Assembly: GCA_902634935.1 (NCBI GenBank)
Contig: CACPMF010000003.1
Coordinates: forward strand, 1-64,000
DNA: 64,000 nt
Source: an uncultured Pelagibacteraceae bacterium
Lineage (GTDB): Bacteria; Pseudomonadota; Alphaproteobacteria; Pelagibacterales; Pelagibacteraceae
Reading direction: 5' to 3'
How positions within the stretch are numbered: position 1 is the stretch's first letter; every line of letters begins with the position of its first letter. Positions 16,859 through 25,381 of this stretch are shown piece by piece. The notes under the pieces were generated by a model. The model searched no databases and had not been told where the DNA came from. It worked only from the letters and a program-made list of their open reading frames with translations. A program made the position numbers and the translations under genes.

Positions 16859-18148
16859 ATGAGGCAAATTAATATTGCAATTGTTGGTTTAGGGCAAATT
16901 GGTAATTATTTATACAATGAACTTATAACAAAGAAAAAAGATATAGAGATTAAAACAGGAAAAAAAATACAAATAGTTGCTATATCTGCTAAAAATAAAA
17001 ATAAGAAACGAAAGTTCAAAATAAATAAAAAAATTTTTTATAAAAATCCTTTAGATATAATTAAACATAAAAAAGTAGATGTTTTAATAGAAGCAATAGG
17101 TTTTGCTGATGGATTGTCAAAAAAAATTGTAGAAAATGCTCTAAAAAATAAAATACATGTCATAACACCTAATAAGGCATTAATTTCCAAACATGGTGAT
17201 TATTTATCATTTTTAGCTGAAAAAAATAAAGTCAATCTCGAATTTGAAGCTGCAGTTGCTGGCGGCATACCGATTGTCAGAACTATTAAAGAAGGTTTGG
17301 CAACAAATAAAATTACCAAGGTTTATGGAATATTAAATGGTACATGTAATTACATACTTTCTCAAATGGAGAAAACAAAAGATAGTTTTAAAAATGTTTT
17401 AAAAAATGCTCAAAAATTAGGTTATGCTGAACCTGGAAATCCAAAACTTGACCTTAATGGTTACGATGCATTGGCTAAAGTTAAAATCTTATCTGCCTTA
17501 GCTTTTAACTGTAAAATTTCAAAATCACAATGTTTGATGGAAGGAATTGAAAAAATTGAAGCTAGTGATTTTGATATTGTTGAAAAATTAAATCTAAGAA
17601 TTAAACTATTAGGCATTACAGAGATAATAAACAATAAAATTTTTGAGCGTGTTCACCCATGTTTAGTTTCAAGAGACTCTTATATTGGAAATGTCTCTGA
17701 CGTAATGAATGCTGTTATTCTAGAGGGAAAGCCTGTTGGTGAAAGTGTGATGCAAGGTGAGGGTGCAGGTCCTGGACCAACCACATCAGCATTAATGTCT
17801 GATCTATTATCAATTTTAAGAGGTAATATTAAGTTTCCATTTGGTATATCAAATAATAAACGAAATATTTCAAATAGTTATAATTATAATTCTTATGAAA
17901 ATTCTTTATATCTAAGAGTTGAGGTAAAAGATAAACCAGGTGTGCTCTCATCAATTACAAATATATTAGCTAAAAATAATATTTCTGTTCAAAGATTAAT
18001 ACAAGTTCCAGATAATAAAAAAAAAACTGCTTCAATCATTATTATAACTCACAAATGTAAAGAGATAAATTCTAGCAAATGTATAAAAATTTTAAAAAGG
18101 AACTCAAATATAATTAAAGAACCTAATTTAATAAGGCTTTTTAATTAA
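16859..18148 (+). CDS. hom: Homoserine dehydrogenase with ACT domain
   Basis: This enzyme reduces aspartate semialdehyde to homoserine, the precursor of threonine and methionine. The 429-residue protein opens with the NAD(P)-binding GLGQIGNYLYNEL, then AAVAGGIPIVRTIKEGL, NGTCNYILSQM, LDLNGYDALAKVKILSALAF and GEGAGPGPTTSALMSDL. The C-terminal 90 residues form an ACT domain (DKPGVLSSITNILAKNNIS), which usually gives feedback control by threonine. Its product feeds the MetY enzymes in this window after acetylation. It overlaps the convergent peroxidase gene by 8 bp. Confidence 0.95.
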   Translation: MRQINIAIVGLGQIGNYLYNELITKKKDIEIKTGKKIQIVAISAKNKNKKRKFKINKKIFYKNPLDIIKHKKVDVLIEAIGFADGLSKKIVENALKNKIHVITPNKALISKHGDYLSFLAEKNKVNLEFEAAVAGGIPIVRTIKEGLATNKITKVYGILNGTCNYILSQMEKTKDSFKNVLKNAQKLGYAEPGNPKLDLNGYDALAKVKILSALAFNCKISKSQCLMEGIEKIEASDFDIVEKLNLRIKLLGITEIINNKIFERVHPCLVSRDSYIGNVSDVMNAVILEGKPVGESVMQGEGAGPGPTTSALMSDLLSILRGNIKFPFGISNNKRNISNSYNYNSYENSLYLRVEVKDKPGVLSSITNILAKNNISVQRLIQVPDNKKKTASIIIITHKCKEINSSKCIKILKRNSNIIKEPNLIRLFN

Positions 18149-18704
18149 TTAAATTCTCAATACTCTTTATTATTTTTTTTGAGGTTGGTCTTGTAAAAGA
18201 CATAAATGTATCTTCGATTTTACCATTTGGATTTATAAGTATTTTATGAAAATTCCATTTTGGAATAGTTGATTTTCCATGATTTTTAAATGCCCATTTA
18301 TAAATTTCATGCGCATTATCTCCTTTAACATCAGTTTTTGCAGTCATTGGAAAAGTTATATTAAAATTAACTTCACAAAAATCTTTAATCTCTTTATTTG
18401 TACCTGGCTCTTGAGAACCAAATTGATTTGAGGGCATTCCTATAACAACAAAATCTTTATTTTTATAAGTATCCCAAATTTTTTGTAAATCTTCATATTG
18501 TTTTGTAAAACCACATCTGCTGGCTACATTTACAAGAAGAACAGTTTTGCCTTTATAATCAGATAAATTTATTTCATCTCCTGAAATCGACTTAAGTTTA
18601 AAGTCAAAAAATACTTTATCATAATTTGCAAACAAACTTTTTAAATTAAACATGCTTATTAATATTATAAAAAAAATTAACTTAAAATTTACTTTTTTTT
18701 TCAT
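18141..18704 (-). CDS. Glutathione peroxidase family thiol peroxidase, exported
   Basis: The 187-residue protein carries an N-terminal hydrophobic signal segment (residues 8-26) followed by a glutathione peroxidase domain. Cys64 sits in VASRCGFTKQYEDL, where animal enzymes have selenocysteine. The SNQFGSQEPG motif and PKWNFHKILI supply the glutamine, tryptophan and asparagine of the active site. Bacterial homologues usually use thioredoxin-type reductants. The predicted location is periplasmic. The start overlaps the end of nhaA by 4 bp, so both are likely co-transcribed. Confidence 0.88.
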   Translation of the reverse strand: MKKKVNFKLIFFIILISMFNLKSLFANYDKVFFDFKLKSISGDEINLSDYKGKTVLLVNVASRCGFTKQYEDLQKIWDTYKNKDFVVIGMPSNQFGSQEPGTNKEIKDFCEVNFNITFPMTAKTDVKGDNAHEIYKWAFKNHGKSTIPKWNFHKILINPNGKIEDTFMSFTRPTSKKIIKSIENLIN

Positions 18705-19876
18705 TTATTTTTTGAAAAAATAAGTAATAACAAATATCCAAAAACGGTTGACAACAAAGAACCCGCAAGAACGCCAATTTTAACACCGTCCATATATTGC
18801 ATACTATCTATAAAAGCTAAATTTCCAACAAATAAGCTCATAGTAAATCCTATTCCAGTTAATACCCCAACTGCATAAAAATTAATCCAATTAGAATTAG
18901 TGGGCATTTGTGCAAATTTTAGTTTTATTGATACATAAGAAAATACAAAAACACCCAATTGTTTTCCTACGAACAAACCTAATAAGATACCAAGAGGAAC
19001 TTTATTTAAAAGTGAAGAAAATGTTAAACCTTCAAGTGACACACCTGCATTTGCGAATGCAAAAAGTGGCATAATACCAAATGCAACATATGGACTGATC
19101 GCATGTTCTAATTTAATTAAAAGAGAGAAATCTTTCTCTTTTTTTCTATGTGGTATTGTGCAAGCTAACAAAACGCCAGCTATAGTAGCATGAATTCCAG
19201 ATTGATGAGTAAACTCCCAAAGAAACAAACCTACAATTAAGTATGGTAAAAATTTTTTAACATTAAATTTGTTTAAAATAAGTAATATAATGAATGCAAT
19301 AAGCATTAATGATAAATATTTAATACTTAAATCACCAGAATAAAACAGTGCAATAATTACTATTGCACCTAAGTCATCAATTATTGCAAGAGCTGTTAAA
19401 AATACTTTTAAAGAAATTGGTACTCTAGAGCCTAATAAAGATAAAACTCCAAGAGAAAATGCAATATCTGTTGCGGATGGTATTGCCCACCCAACAATTG
19501 TTTCCGAATTTCCATAATTTATAAATATATAAAAAAGTGCAGGCACCAACATTCCACCGACAGCTCCAATTATAGGAAGCATAGCTTGCTTAATATTTGA
19601 TAGTTCACCTTGTAAAAATTCTCTTTTAATTTCTAAAGTTACAAAAAAGAAAAATATTGCCATCAAAGCATCATTTATCCAATGTAAGACAGATAACTTA
19701 ATGCCAAAGTTATTTATACCTATAAACAAATACTTTTCTAAAGTATTAAAATATAAGTTTGATAATTCGGAATTGCTAATTACCAAAGCAATTATAGCGC
19801 TAAATAATAATACTAAGCCACTCGCTGCTTCTAATTTAAAAAACCATCTAAATGGTTTGGTTATATTATTTATCAT
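18701..19876 (-). CDS. nhaA: Na+/H+ antiporter NhaA
   Basis: NhaA exchanges sodium for protons at the inner membrane, fitting a marine cell. The 391-residue protein has about twelve membrane helices. Family motifs include MAIFFFFVTLEIKREFLQGEL near residue 75, the ion-binding region GWAIPSATDIAFSLGVL, the double aspartate in ALAIIDDLGAIVIIALFY and the late GIGFTMSLFVGNLAF. It overlaps the zinc-ribbon gene upstream by one base and the peroxidase gene downstream by four. Confidence 0.95.
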   Translation of the reverse strand: MINNITKPFRWFFKLEAASGLVLLFSAIIALVISNSELSNLYFNTLEKYLFIGINNFGIKLSVLHWINDALMAIFFFFVTLEIKREFLQGELSNIKQAMLPIIGAVGGMLVPALFYIFINYGNSETIVGWAIPSATDIAFSLGVLSLLGSRVPISLKVFLTALAIIDDLGAIVIIALFYSGDLSIKYLSLMLIAFIILLILNKFNVKKFLPYLIVGLFLWEFTHQSGIHATIAGVLLACTIPHRKKEKDFSLLIKLEHAISPYVAFGIMPLFAFANAGVSLEGLTFSSLLNKVPLGILLGLFVGKQLGVFVFSYVSIKLKFAQMPTNSNWINFYAVGVLTGIGFTMSLFVGNLAFIDSMQYMDGVKIGVLAGSLLSTVFGYLLLLIFSKNK

Positions 19877-20370
19877 TATCTTATTAAATCTCTAATAAAT
19901 GAATTTATGTCAGCTATAGTTGCATAAAAGCTATTAAGCATTGGATCTAAAAAAGGTATATATTTTGATAATTCAACTCTAAAAGTATCTATAATAATTA
20001 TTAATGCTGCTACGGATATAATTATAACAATTATCATATTTAATAATTTTAATGGTTTGTCTTTTTTTTTTCGTTTTTGATTGTTTTTTTTTACTTTATT
20101 TATAACTTTTTGCTCTTTTTTTAGCTCTTTTTCAAGAGTTTCGCCTTCATTAGGTATAAACTCTTGTAGTGGATTAACTTTTTTTTCTTGATTTTTGTCT
20201 TCAATAATTGCTTCCTCTGATTTAAGTGGTTCTTCAATTTTATTCTCATTTTTAATTATGAAATGCCATTTGTGCATGCAATTACTACATTGTAATAATC
20301 TTCCATTTTCAGGAATAAGATTTTGATCAATGTTAAATCTCTTATTGCATTCAGGGCAGCTTATAATCAT
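19876..20370 (-). CDS. Zinc-ribbon (MJ0042-type) membrane protein
   Basis: The 164-residue protein starts with an MJ0042-type zinc ribbon, CPECNKRF then LLQCSNCMHKW, giving four cysteines. A charged, lysine/glutamate-rich linker (about residues 45-105) and a single membrane helix (LLNMIIVIIISVAALIIIID) follow, with a short C-terminal tail outside. This architecture is widespread in alphaproteobacteria but has no assigned role. It is the first gene of a leftward set with nhaA and the peroxidase. Confidence 0.8.
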   Translation of the reverse strand: MIISCPECNKRFNIDQNLIPENGRLLQCSNCMHKWHFIIKNENKIEEPLKSEEAIIEDKNQEKKVNPLQEFIPNEGETLEKELKKEQKVINKVKKNNQKRKKKDKPLKLLNMIIVIIISVAALIIIIDTFRVELSKYIPFLDPMLNSFYATIADINSFIRDLIR

Positions 20371-20429
20371 AAAAGTTAAAATATATAATAAATAAATAGT
20401 TTTTTACTAATAATCGACATTAATATACT

Positions 20430-20457
20430 TTGAAATTTATTTATTCTACTGTATTAG
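20430..20457 (+). promoter_or_regulatory. Likely promoter of tRNA-Pro
   Basis: TTGAAA (20430-20435) and TATTAG (20452-20457) are separated by 16 bases. The implied start lies a few bases before the mature tRNA at 20467. Confidence 0.5.
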
Positions 20458-20466
20458 TACTGCATT

Positions 20467-20543
<77 letters not shown>

Positions 20544-20548
20544 TCTTT

Positions 20549-20830
20549 ATGAAAAAAGCTAAAATATATAAGCCCTCAAAAACAGCCATGCAATCAGGTG
20601 TCAAAAAATTCGATAAATGGATCATTGAGTTTATAACAGAAAAGCCCGGCATTAATCCACTTATGGGTTGGGAAAGTTCAACAGATACAAACTCAGAGCT
20701 AAAGTTAGAATTTTCCTCAAAAGAGCTTGCCATTGAATATGCTAAAAAAAATAAGATAAACTTCGAACTTATAGAACCAAAGATAAGAAAAATAATTAAA
20801 AAATCTTATGCTGATAATTTTACTAAATAA
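20549..20830 (+). CDS. NADH-ubiquinone oxidoreductase accessory subunit, NDUFS4 family
   Basis: This 93-residue protein matches the ETC complex I subunit family, the alphaproteobacterial relatives of the mitochondrial 18-kDa subunit NDUFS4. Diagnostic parts are KIYKPSKTAMQSG at the N-terminus, then WIIEFI, INPLMGWESSTDTNSELKLEF and the following helix ELAIEYAKK. It probably stabilises complex I. It starts five bases after tRNA-Pro and ends four bases before the transporter gene. Confidence 0.88.
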   Translation: MKKAKIYKPSKTAMQSGVKKFDKWIIEFITEKPGINPLMGWESSTDTNSELKLEFSSKELAIEYAKKNKINFELIEPKIRKIIKKSYADNFTK

Positions 20831-20834
20831 TTAA

Positions 20835-21827
20835 ATGTTTAGATTCTTCACACAGAAAAATTGGTTTATTTGGTCATGGATAGGTTCAGCTATTATTTTG
20901 TCCTCTCTTTGGGTTCAGGTAAAACTTGATGTGAAAATTAATGAGTGGTTCGGTGAATTTTATGACATGATACAAAAGGCCTTGGCTGCTCCAAATTCAA
21001 TTACAATGAGTGAATATTGGATGAGTTTATTGTCATTTATAAAGTTGGCAGCAATGGCTGTATCTCTTGGTGTAATAATAAGTTTCTTTACAGCTCACTA
21101 TTTATTTAGATGGAGAACAGCTATGGTTGAATGGTATCACAGTGTTTATGAAAAAGCACGATTGATAGAAGGAGCATCCCAACGTGTACAAGAGGATACT
21201 ATTAAGTTCACAAGAATTATGGAATCTTTAGGTACTAGTCTCATTGAGGCAATTATGGTGTTGGTTCAATTCACACCCATATTGTTTGGATTAAGTATAG
21301 GCATACCAATATTTTTTTTTGGAGACTGGGATTATGGTTTAATTGTAGGTGCATTCATTTGGTCTGTTGGAGGAACAATTTTTCTAATTTTACTTGGATT
21401 GATCTTAAGATTAGTTGGAGTTGAATATGATCTTCAAAAGAAGGAGGCAGCTTATAGAAAAATACTTGTTATTGCAGAAGACGATGGAACAGTAAGACCA
21501 AAAACAATTGAAGAATTATTTGATGATGTTAGAAACATTCATTTTTTAAGCTATATTAGATATTTATATTTTAATATCGGAAGAATAGCATATCTACAAG
21601 CAAACGTTTTGTCAGCATATGTTTTTTTAGCACCCGCCATAGTAGCTGGTGTGGTTACCCTTGGAGTAATGCAACAAATAATAAGAGCCTTCGGTAGAGT
21701 AGAAGGTTCAATGCAATACATATTAAAAGCTTGGCCAACAATTATTGAACTTGCAAGTGTTTATAAACGATTAAGAGAATTTGAAAGAAAAATAGAAAGT
21801 GATGAGAAAGTTTTTATAAAATCCTGA
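20835..21827 (+). CDS. SbmA/BacA-like peptide transporter
   Basis: The 330-residue inner-membrane protein belongs to the SbmA/BacA family, proton-driven importers of peptides that resemble the membrane half of ABC transporters. It has about seven membrane helices, the characteristic FRWRTAMVEWYHSVYEKAR loop, and QRVQEDTIKFTRIMESLG after it. The C-terminal part ends with WPTIIELASVYKRLREFE. No ATPase domain is attached, which separates it from the longer fused relatives. The stop overlaps the glpX start by one base. Confidence 0.87.
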   Translation: MFRFFTQKNWFIWSWIGSAIILSSLWVQVKLDVKINEWFGEFYDMIQKALAAPNSITMSEYWMSLLSFIKLAAMAVSLGVIISFFTAHYLFRWRTAMVEWYHSVYEKARLIEGASQRVQEDTIKFTRIMESLGTSLIEAIMVLVQFTPILFGLSIGIPIFFFGDWDYGLIVGAFIWSVGGTIFLILLGLILRLVGVEYDLQKKEAAYRKILVIAEDDGTVRPKTIEELFDDVRNIHFLSYIRYLYFNIGRIAYLQANVLSAYVFLAPAIVAGVVTLGVMQQIIRAFGRVEGSMQYILKAWPTIIELASVYKRLREFERKIESDEKVFIKS

Positions 21828-22780
21828 TGGCTTTAAAAAAATCACTGATGCAAAAAATGAGAAGAGTTACTACAAAAGCTGCTATAGCTGCATCAAAATT
21901 TAAAGGTCTGAATGATAAAATTGGTGCTGACAAGGCTGCTGTCGATGTTATGAGGAATGAGCTCAACAATATAGATATGAATGGACGAGTAGTAATTGGA
22001 GAAGGAGAAATGGATGAGGCTCCAATGCTGTTTATAGGAGAAAAATTAGGAACAAAAAAAGGTTTAGAAATAGATATAGCAGTAGATCCTGTTGAAGGTA
22101 CAAATTTTGTAGCTAAAAATCTCCCTGGAGGAATTTCTGTTTTAGCTATTGCAGAAAAAAATAATCTATTTAGCGCTCCAGAAACATATATGGAAAAAAT
22201 AGCAATTGGTAAAAATATTGAGAAAGGAACTGTAGATTTAGATTATTCATTAGAAAAAAACTTAAAAAATTTAGCTGATGCCAAAAATAAACAATTGGAT
22301 AATTTAAATGTTTGTTTATTAAACAGAGACAGACACAAGAAGATTATTGATACATTAGATAAACTTAAGGTAAATAAAAAATTAATTTCTGATGGAGATG
22401 TGGCAGGAGCTTTATATGTAACAGATGAAAAGTTTAATGTAGATATGTTTATCGGTGTTGGCGGAGGTCCTGAAGGCGTACTAGCGGCATCTGCACTAGA
22501 CTCGGCTAAATGTTTTTTTCAAGGAAGATTTATTTTCGCTGATGAAAATGAAATAAAAAGGGCCAAAGCTATGGGAATTCATGACTTAAATAAAAAATAC
22601 GAACTTAATGAAATAGTTTCTGGTGACACAATTTTTTCAGCAACTGGTATTACTGATGGTGATATATTGAAAGGAATAGTTAGTCATGAGGAAACTTATT
22701 CCTCAGAAACCTTAATAACACACAAAAGTAGCAATACATTTGAAATAATAAAAAAAAATATGGAAACATTATCAACTTGA
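21827..22780 (+). CDS. glpX: Class II fructose-1,6-bisphosphatase
   Basis: GlpX dephosphorylates fructose 1,6-bisphosphate in gluconeogenesis. The 317-residue protein has the family's GRVVIGEGEMDEAPML (metal-binding acidic residues), DIAVDPVEGTNFVAK and the GVGGGPEGVLAASAL loop, then GDTIFSATGITDGDILKG near the C-terminus. The start overlaps the transporter stop by one base. In alphaproteobacteria glpX often follows homoserine dehydrogenase; here the two are about 4 kb apart. Confidence 0.95.
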   Translation: MALKKSLMQKMRRVTTKAAIAASKFKGLNDKIGADKAAVDVMRNELNNIDMNGRVVIGEGEMDEAPMLFIGEKLGTKKGLEIDIAVDPVEGTNFVAKNLPGGISVLAIAEKNNLFSAPETYMEKIAIGKNIEKGTVDLDYSLEKNLKNLADAKNKQLDNLNVCLLNRDRHKKIIDTLDKLKVNKKLISDGDVAGALYVTDEKFNVDMFIGVGGGPEGVLAASALDSAKCFFQGRFIFADENEIKRAKAMGIHDLNKKYELNEIVSGDTIFSATGITDGDILKGIVSHEETYSSETLITHKSSNTFEIIKKNMETLST

Positions 22781-22815
22781 TTATAAATGTGAATTCAACT
22801 AAAAAACTTTTTTTT

Positions 22816-22890
22816 GGTCCCTTCGTCTATCGGTTAGGACACATGGTTTTCATCCATGAAAGAGGGGTTCGATTCCCCTAGGGACCGCCA
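22816..22890 (+). tRNA. tRNA-Glu (anticodon TTC)
   Basis: Acceptor GGTCCCT/AGGGACC, anticodon stem CATGG/CCATG with loop TTTTCAT and T arm GGGTTCGATTCCC are intact, with an encoded CCA (22888-22890). The anticodon TTC reads glutamate codons. It borders the accessory region to its right, a common position for integration events. Confidence 0.97.
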
Positions 22891-23169
22891 TTGTCTAGTC
22901 ATTTTGTATATCTAATAGGATCTAAATCTAATTTTAAATTCACTACATATGTAGGATATACAAATAATCTAGAAAAAAGATTAAACTTACATAATAACTC
23001 AAAAGGTGCAAAATTTACTAGAGGTAGAACATGGTTTTTAATTTGCAAAAAAAGTTATAAATCAAAATCAACTGCATTAAAAGAGGAGTATAAACTAAAA
23101 AAAAATTATAATTTAAGAAATAAATTTTTAAAAAAATATCTTGTGAATGAAAAGGTTTTTAATTTTTAG
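22891..23169 (+). CDS. GIY-YIG domain protein (UPF0213-like)
   Basis: The 92-residue single-domain protein has the GIY-YIG nuclease pattern: VYLIGS and YVGYTN stand for the GIY and YIG elements, followed by NLEKRLNLHN with the catalytic arginine, KGAKFTRGRTW, and a late glutamate in LKEEYKLKK. Stand-alone members are usually of unknown function and are often called UPF0213. The likely start is a TTG at the base after the tRNA-Glu CCA; no upstream ATG exists outside the tRNA. Its end overlaps the glycosyltransferase reading frame by 23 bp. Confidence 0.8.
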   Translation: MSSHFVYLIGSKSNFKFTTYVGYTNNLEKRLNLHNNSKGAKFTRGRTWFLICKKSYKSKSTALKEEYKLKKNYNLRNKFLKKYLVNEKVFNF

Positions 23170-24129
23170 AACTGATAGAATAGGTGATTTTATTGCATCA
23201 AAAATAATAATCGAATCAATAAAAAGTGAAAATAGATTTAATAAAATAGACATTGTTTGTTCTAAATATAATAAAAAATATATTAGTCACTATAATTCGA
23301 CAAATAAATTATATATTTTAGAAAAAGGAAATTTTTTTAATTATCTTAAAAATATTAAATTATGTAGGAATTTTAATTATGATTATCTTATAATTTTAGA
23401 TGGTAAAAGAAGATCTTTAATTTTTTCTTTTTTTATAAAATCTAACTTTAAAATATTATTATTCAAAAGACAAAGTTTGTCTCTTTTAATTGCAAAATTA
23501 TTTTCTTATAATACTTTTTTTAATTCAGAAAAAACTTTTCAATTTGATAATTTCAAGAAATTATTAAAATTTCACCAATAACAAAATTCAATTACTATAA
23601 AGATTATAAATTCAAAAATAAAAAATCTTTTAATTTCAAAAATTTTTTACATTTACATTTAGATGAAAAATGGTTTGAAGGATATCACTATAACGATTAC
23701 GATTATATGGGCTTAAACTCCAAAAATGTAAATAGTTTTCTGTCTTTTTTATTACAAAAATATAAAAAGCAAATTATCATTACTTCTGGCTTCAAAAAAA
23801 TATCTATTCTAGAAGAAATTATAAAGTCAAATTTTATAAAAAAAACAAACAATTTTCATCACAAATTGTATAAATCCAAAGTTATATTTTTTAAAAATTT
23901 AGACTTTAGAGATCTGGAGCAATTTGTAAAAAAATGCAAAATATTAATTGCATGTGAAGGTGCTATCAGTCACGTATCGAATTCTCTTAATGTTCCATCA
24001 GTAATATTAATACAAAAAAATAGAAAGCAAACCGCACTTTTTTGGACTGGACATATGAATCTTATAAATCGTATTTATCGTTCTCCAATTAAAAATGTTA
24101 TAAAACAAATAAATAAAATTAAACTTTAA
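23147..24129 (+). pseudogene. Glycosyltransferase family 9 (heptosyltransferase-like), frameshifted
   Basis: Two fragments form one gene. The first (23147-23581) starts FLIFRTDRIGDFIASKIII, the typical nucleotide-sugar heptosyltransferase N-terminus. It stops early. From about 23551 a different frame is open and runs through LHLDEKWFEG (before 23707) into the second fragment, which has CEGAISHVSNSLNVPSVIL, the family's donor-binding region. A one-base slip in the AT-rich stretch near 23551-23575 would join them. It is either a broken gene or a sequencing error. The product would act on lipopolysaccharide or another surface glycan. It overlaps the convergent recombinase by 11 bp. Confidence 0.8.
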
Positions 24130-25072
24130 TTTTACTTAATGCGTTATTTTTGAAAACATTTGCTTCTCTAATATATCTTCTTACCATTTGAGTGGTTTTA
24201 TGACCTGTCATTGCCATTATGCTTCTTTCGTCAGCTCCTGACGCTGCTGCAACAGTTGCAAAACCTGACCTTAAACTATGGCCTGCAAAGTTTTTATTTT
24301 CGATACCAGCTAAATTTAAATACTTTTTCATTAATAAAACAACAGATTGGTCTGTTAGTCTTTTATCTGTTAGTGATAAGCCTTTGGCAAATCTTCTAAA
24401 AATAGGTCCAGACTTTATCTTAGATATCTCAAGCCATTTATTTAAGTTTTTAACAGGGCAATAATTTTCATTAGTGAAGTAGGGTAGCCCCTTGATCATT
24501 CCTTCACCAAATTGATCAGTTTTTGATCTTTTAATTGTAATTTTTAGACCCTCAGGCACAAATTCTAAATCCTCATAATCTATTGAAATTAGCTCTGTTC
24601 TTCTAAAACCCCCTCCAAAACCAATTAAGATTATTGACTTGTCTCTAAGTTTTTTTATTTCATCAGTTTTTTGTTCATTAATTGTATTAATTATTAATTT
24701 TAAATGATTGATTAATATAGGTTTTTTTCCTTTTTGTATGCTTCCTTTTAATCTTCTTATTCCCATTAAATTTTCAATTATGATTGGATGTTTAGTATCT
24801 AAGTAATGCCCTTTCATCTTATGAACTATGCTTATTGATACTAATCTTCGTCTTAGAGTGCTTATTTTTGAGTTTTTTGAAAGATGGGTTAGGTATAAGG
24901 AAACTATTTTTGGCTCTGTTGGTAATGGATTTAATCCATGCTTTGCACAAAAAGTCCCAAAGTCTTTAAAGTCAGATTTATAAGCTCTCAAAGTATTATT
25001 AGCTTTTGAGTTTTTAAGGTTATTTAATGTTGCTTCATGAAGCAATTTTAAGTTTGTAGTTAGTTCATTCAT
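24119..25072 (-). CDS. Tyrosine recombinase (phage/Xer-type integrase)
   Basis: The 317-residue protein has an N-terminal SAM-like core-binding domain (about residues 15-105, with NTLRAYKSDFKDF) and a C-terminal catalytic domain. All catalytic residues can be seen: Arg157 in GGGFRRTEL, Lys184 in RSKTDQFG, His265 and Arg268 in GHSLRSGF, His291 in MTGHKT and the nucleophile Tyr300 in VRRYIREA. It is therefore probably active. It resembles single-chain integrases of mobile elements more than housekeeping XerC/XerD. A 14-bp inverted repeat lies four bases upstream of its start codon, in a position to be its recombination site or operator. Confidence 0.93.
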   Translation of the reverse strand: MNELTTNLKLLHEATLNNLKNSKANNTLRAYKSDFKDFGTFCAKHGLNPLPTEPKIVSLYLTHLSKNSKISTLRRRLVSISIVHKMKGHYLDTKHPIIIENLMGIRRLKGSIQKGKKPILINHLKLIINTINEQKTDEIKKLRDKSIILIGFGGGFRRTELISIDYEDLEFVPEGLKITIKRSKTDQFGEGMIKGLPYFTNENYCPVKNLNKWLEISKIKSGPIFRRFAKGLSLTDKRLTDQSVVLLMKKYLNLAGIENKNFAGHSLRSGFATVAAASGADERSIMAMTGHKTTQMVRRYIREANVFKNNALSKIKV

Positions 25073-25075
25073 ATA

Positions 25076-25110
25076 ATTACTATTGATAACAATTAATTAT
25101 CACTAGTAAT
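25076..25110. repeat. 14-bp inverted repeat with 7-bp spacer, crossover-site-like
   Basis: ATTACTATTGATAA (25076-25089) and TTATCACTAGTAAT (25097-25110) are inverted copies with 13 of 14 positions paired, separated by the 7-base spacer CAATTAA. Two inverted recombinase arms around a 6-8 bp centre is the layout of dif and of phage attachment cores, including inner ends of the GATAA/TTATC type. It lies between the recombinase start (25072) and a small rightward ORF. It may also bind a repressor. Confidence 0.65.
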
Positions 25111-25153
25111 ATATTAAGTGATTTTAAATGTCAATAGTTTAAAATCTAGTATT

Positions 25154-25336
25154 ATGGTGTCTATGGATGGCTCAATTGAGCCTATATATTTTTTGATAAT
25201 TTCTTTTGGATTAACATTGCTTACTTATTTGGTGTTTAAGAAAAATGGCAAATCTATAGAGGTTTATTTCTTGGGTATTATGACTGTTCTGTTTTATGTT
25301 TCATATTTTATATTAATAATTGTTAAGCCAAGTTAG
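25154..25336 (+). CDS. Small two-helix membrane protein, unknown
   Basis: I do not recognise this ORF. From the ATG at 25154 it encodes 60 residues with two probable membrane helices (IYFLIISFGLTLLTYLVF and VYFLGIMTVLFYVSYFILII) joined by a short basic loop, KKNGKSIE. A GTG at 25118 or an ATG at 25163 are alternative starts; none has a clear ribosome-binding site. It lies between the recombinase-side inverted repeat and the structured RNA. It could be a real accessory gene or a chance hydrophobic ORF. Confidence 0.4.
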   Translation: MVSMDGSIEPIYFLIISFGLTLLTYLVFKKNGKSIEVYFLGIMTVLFYVSYFILIIVKPS

Positions 25337-25381
25337 TTATTAACGCTATTCACAGGTGTTAAAAAACCATTAAATTCAACG

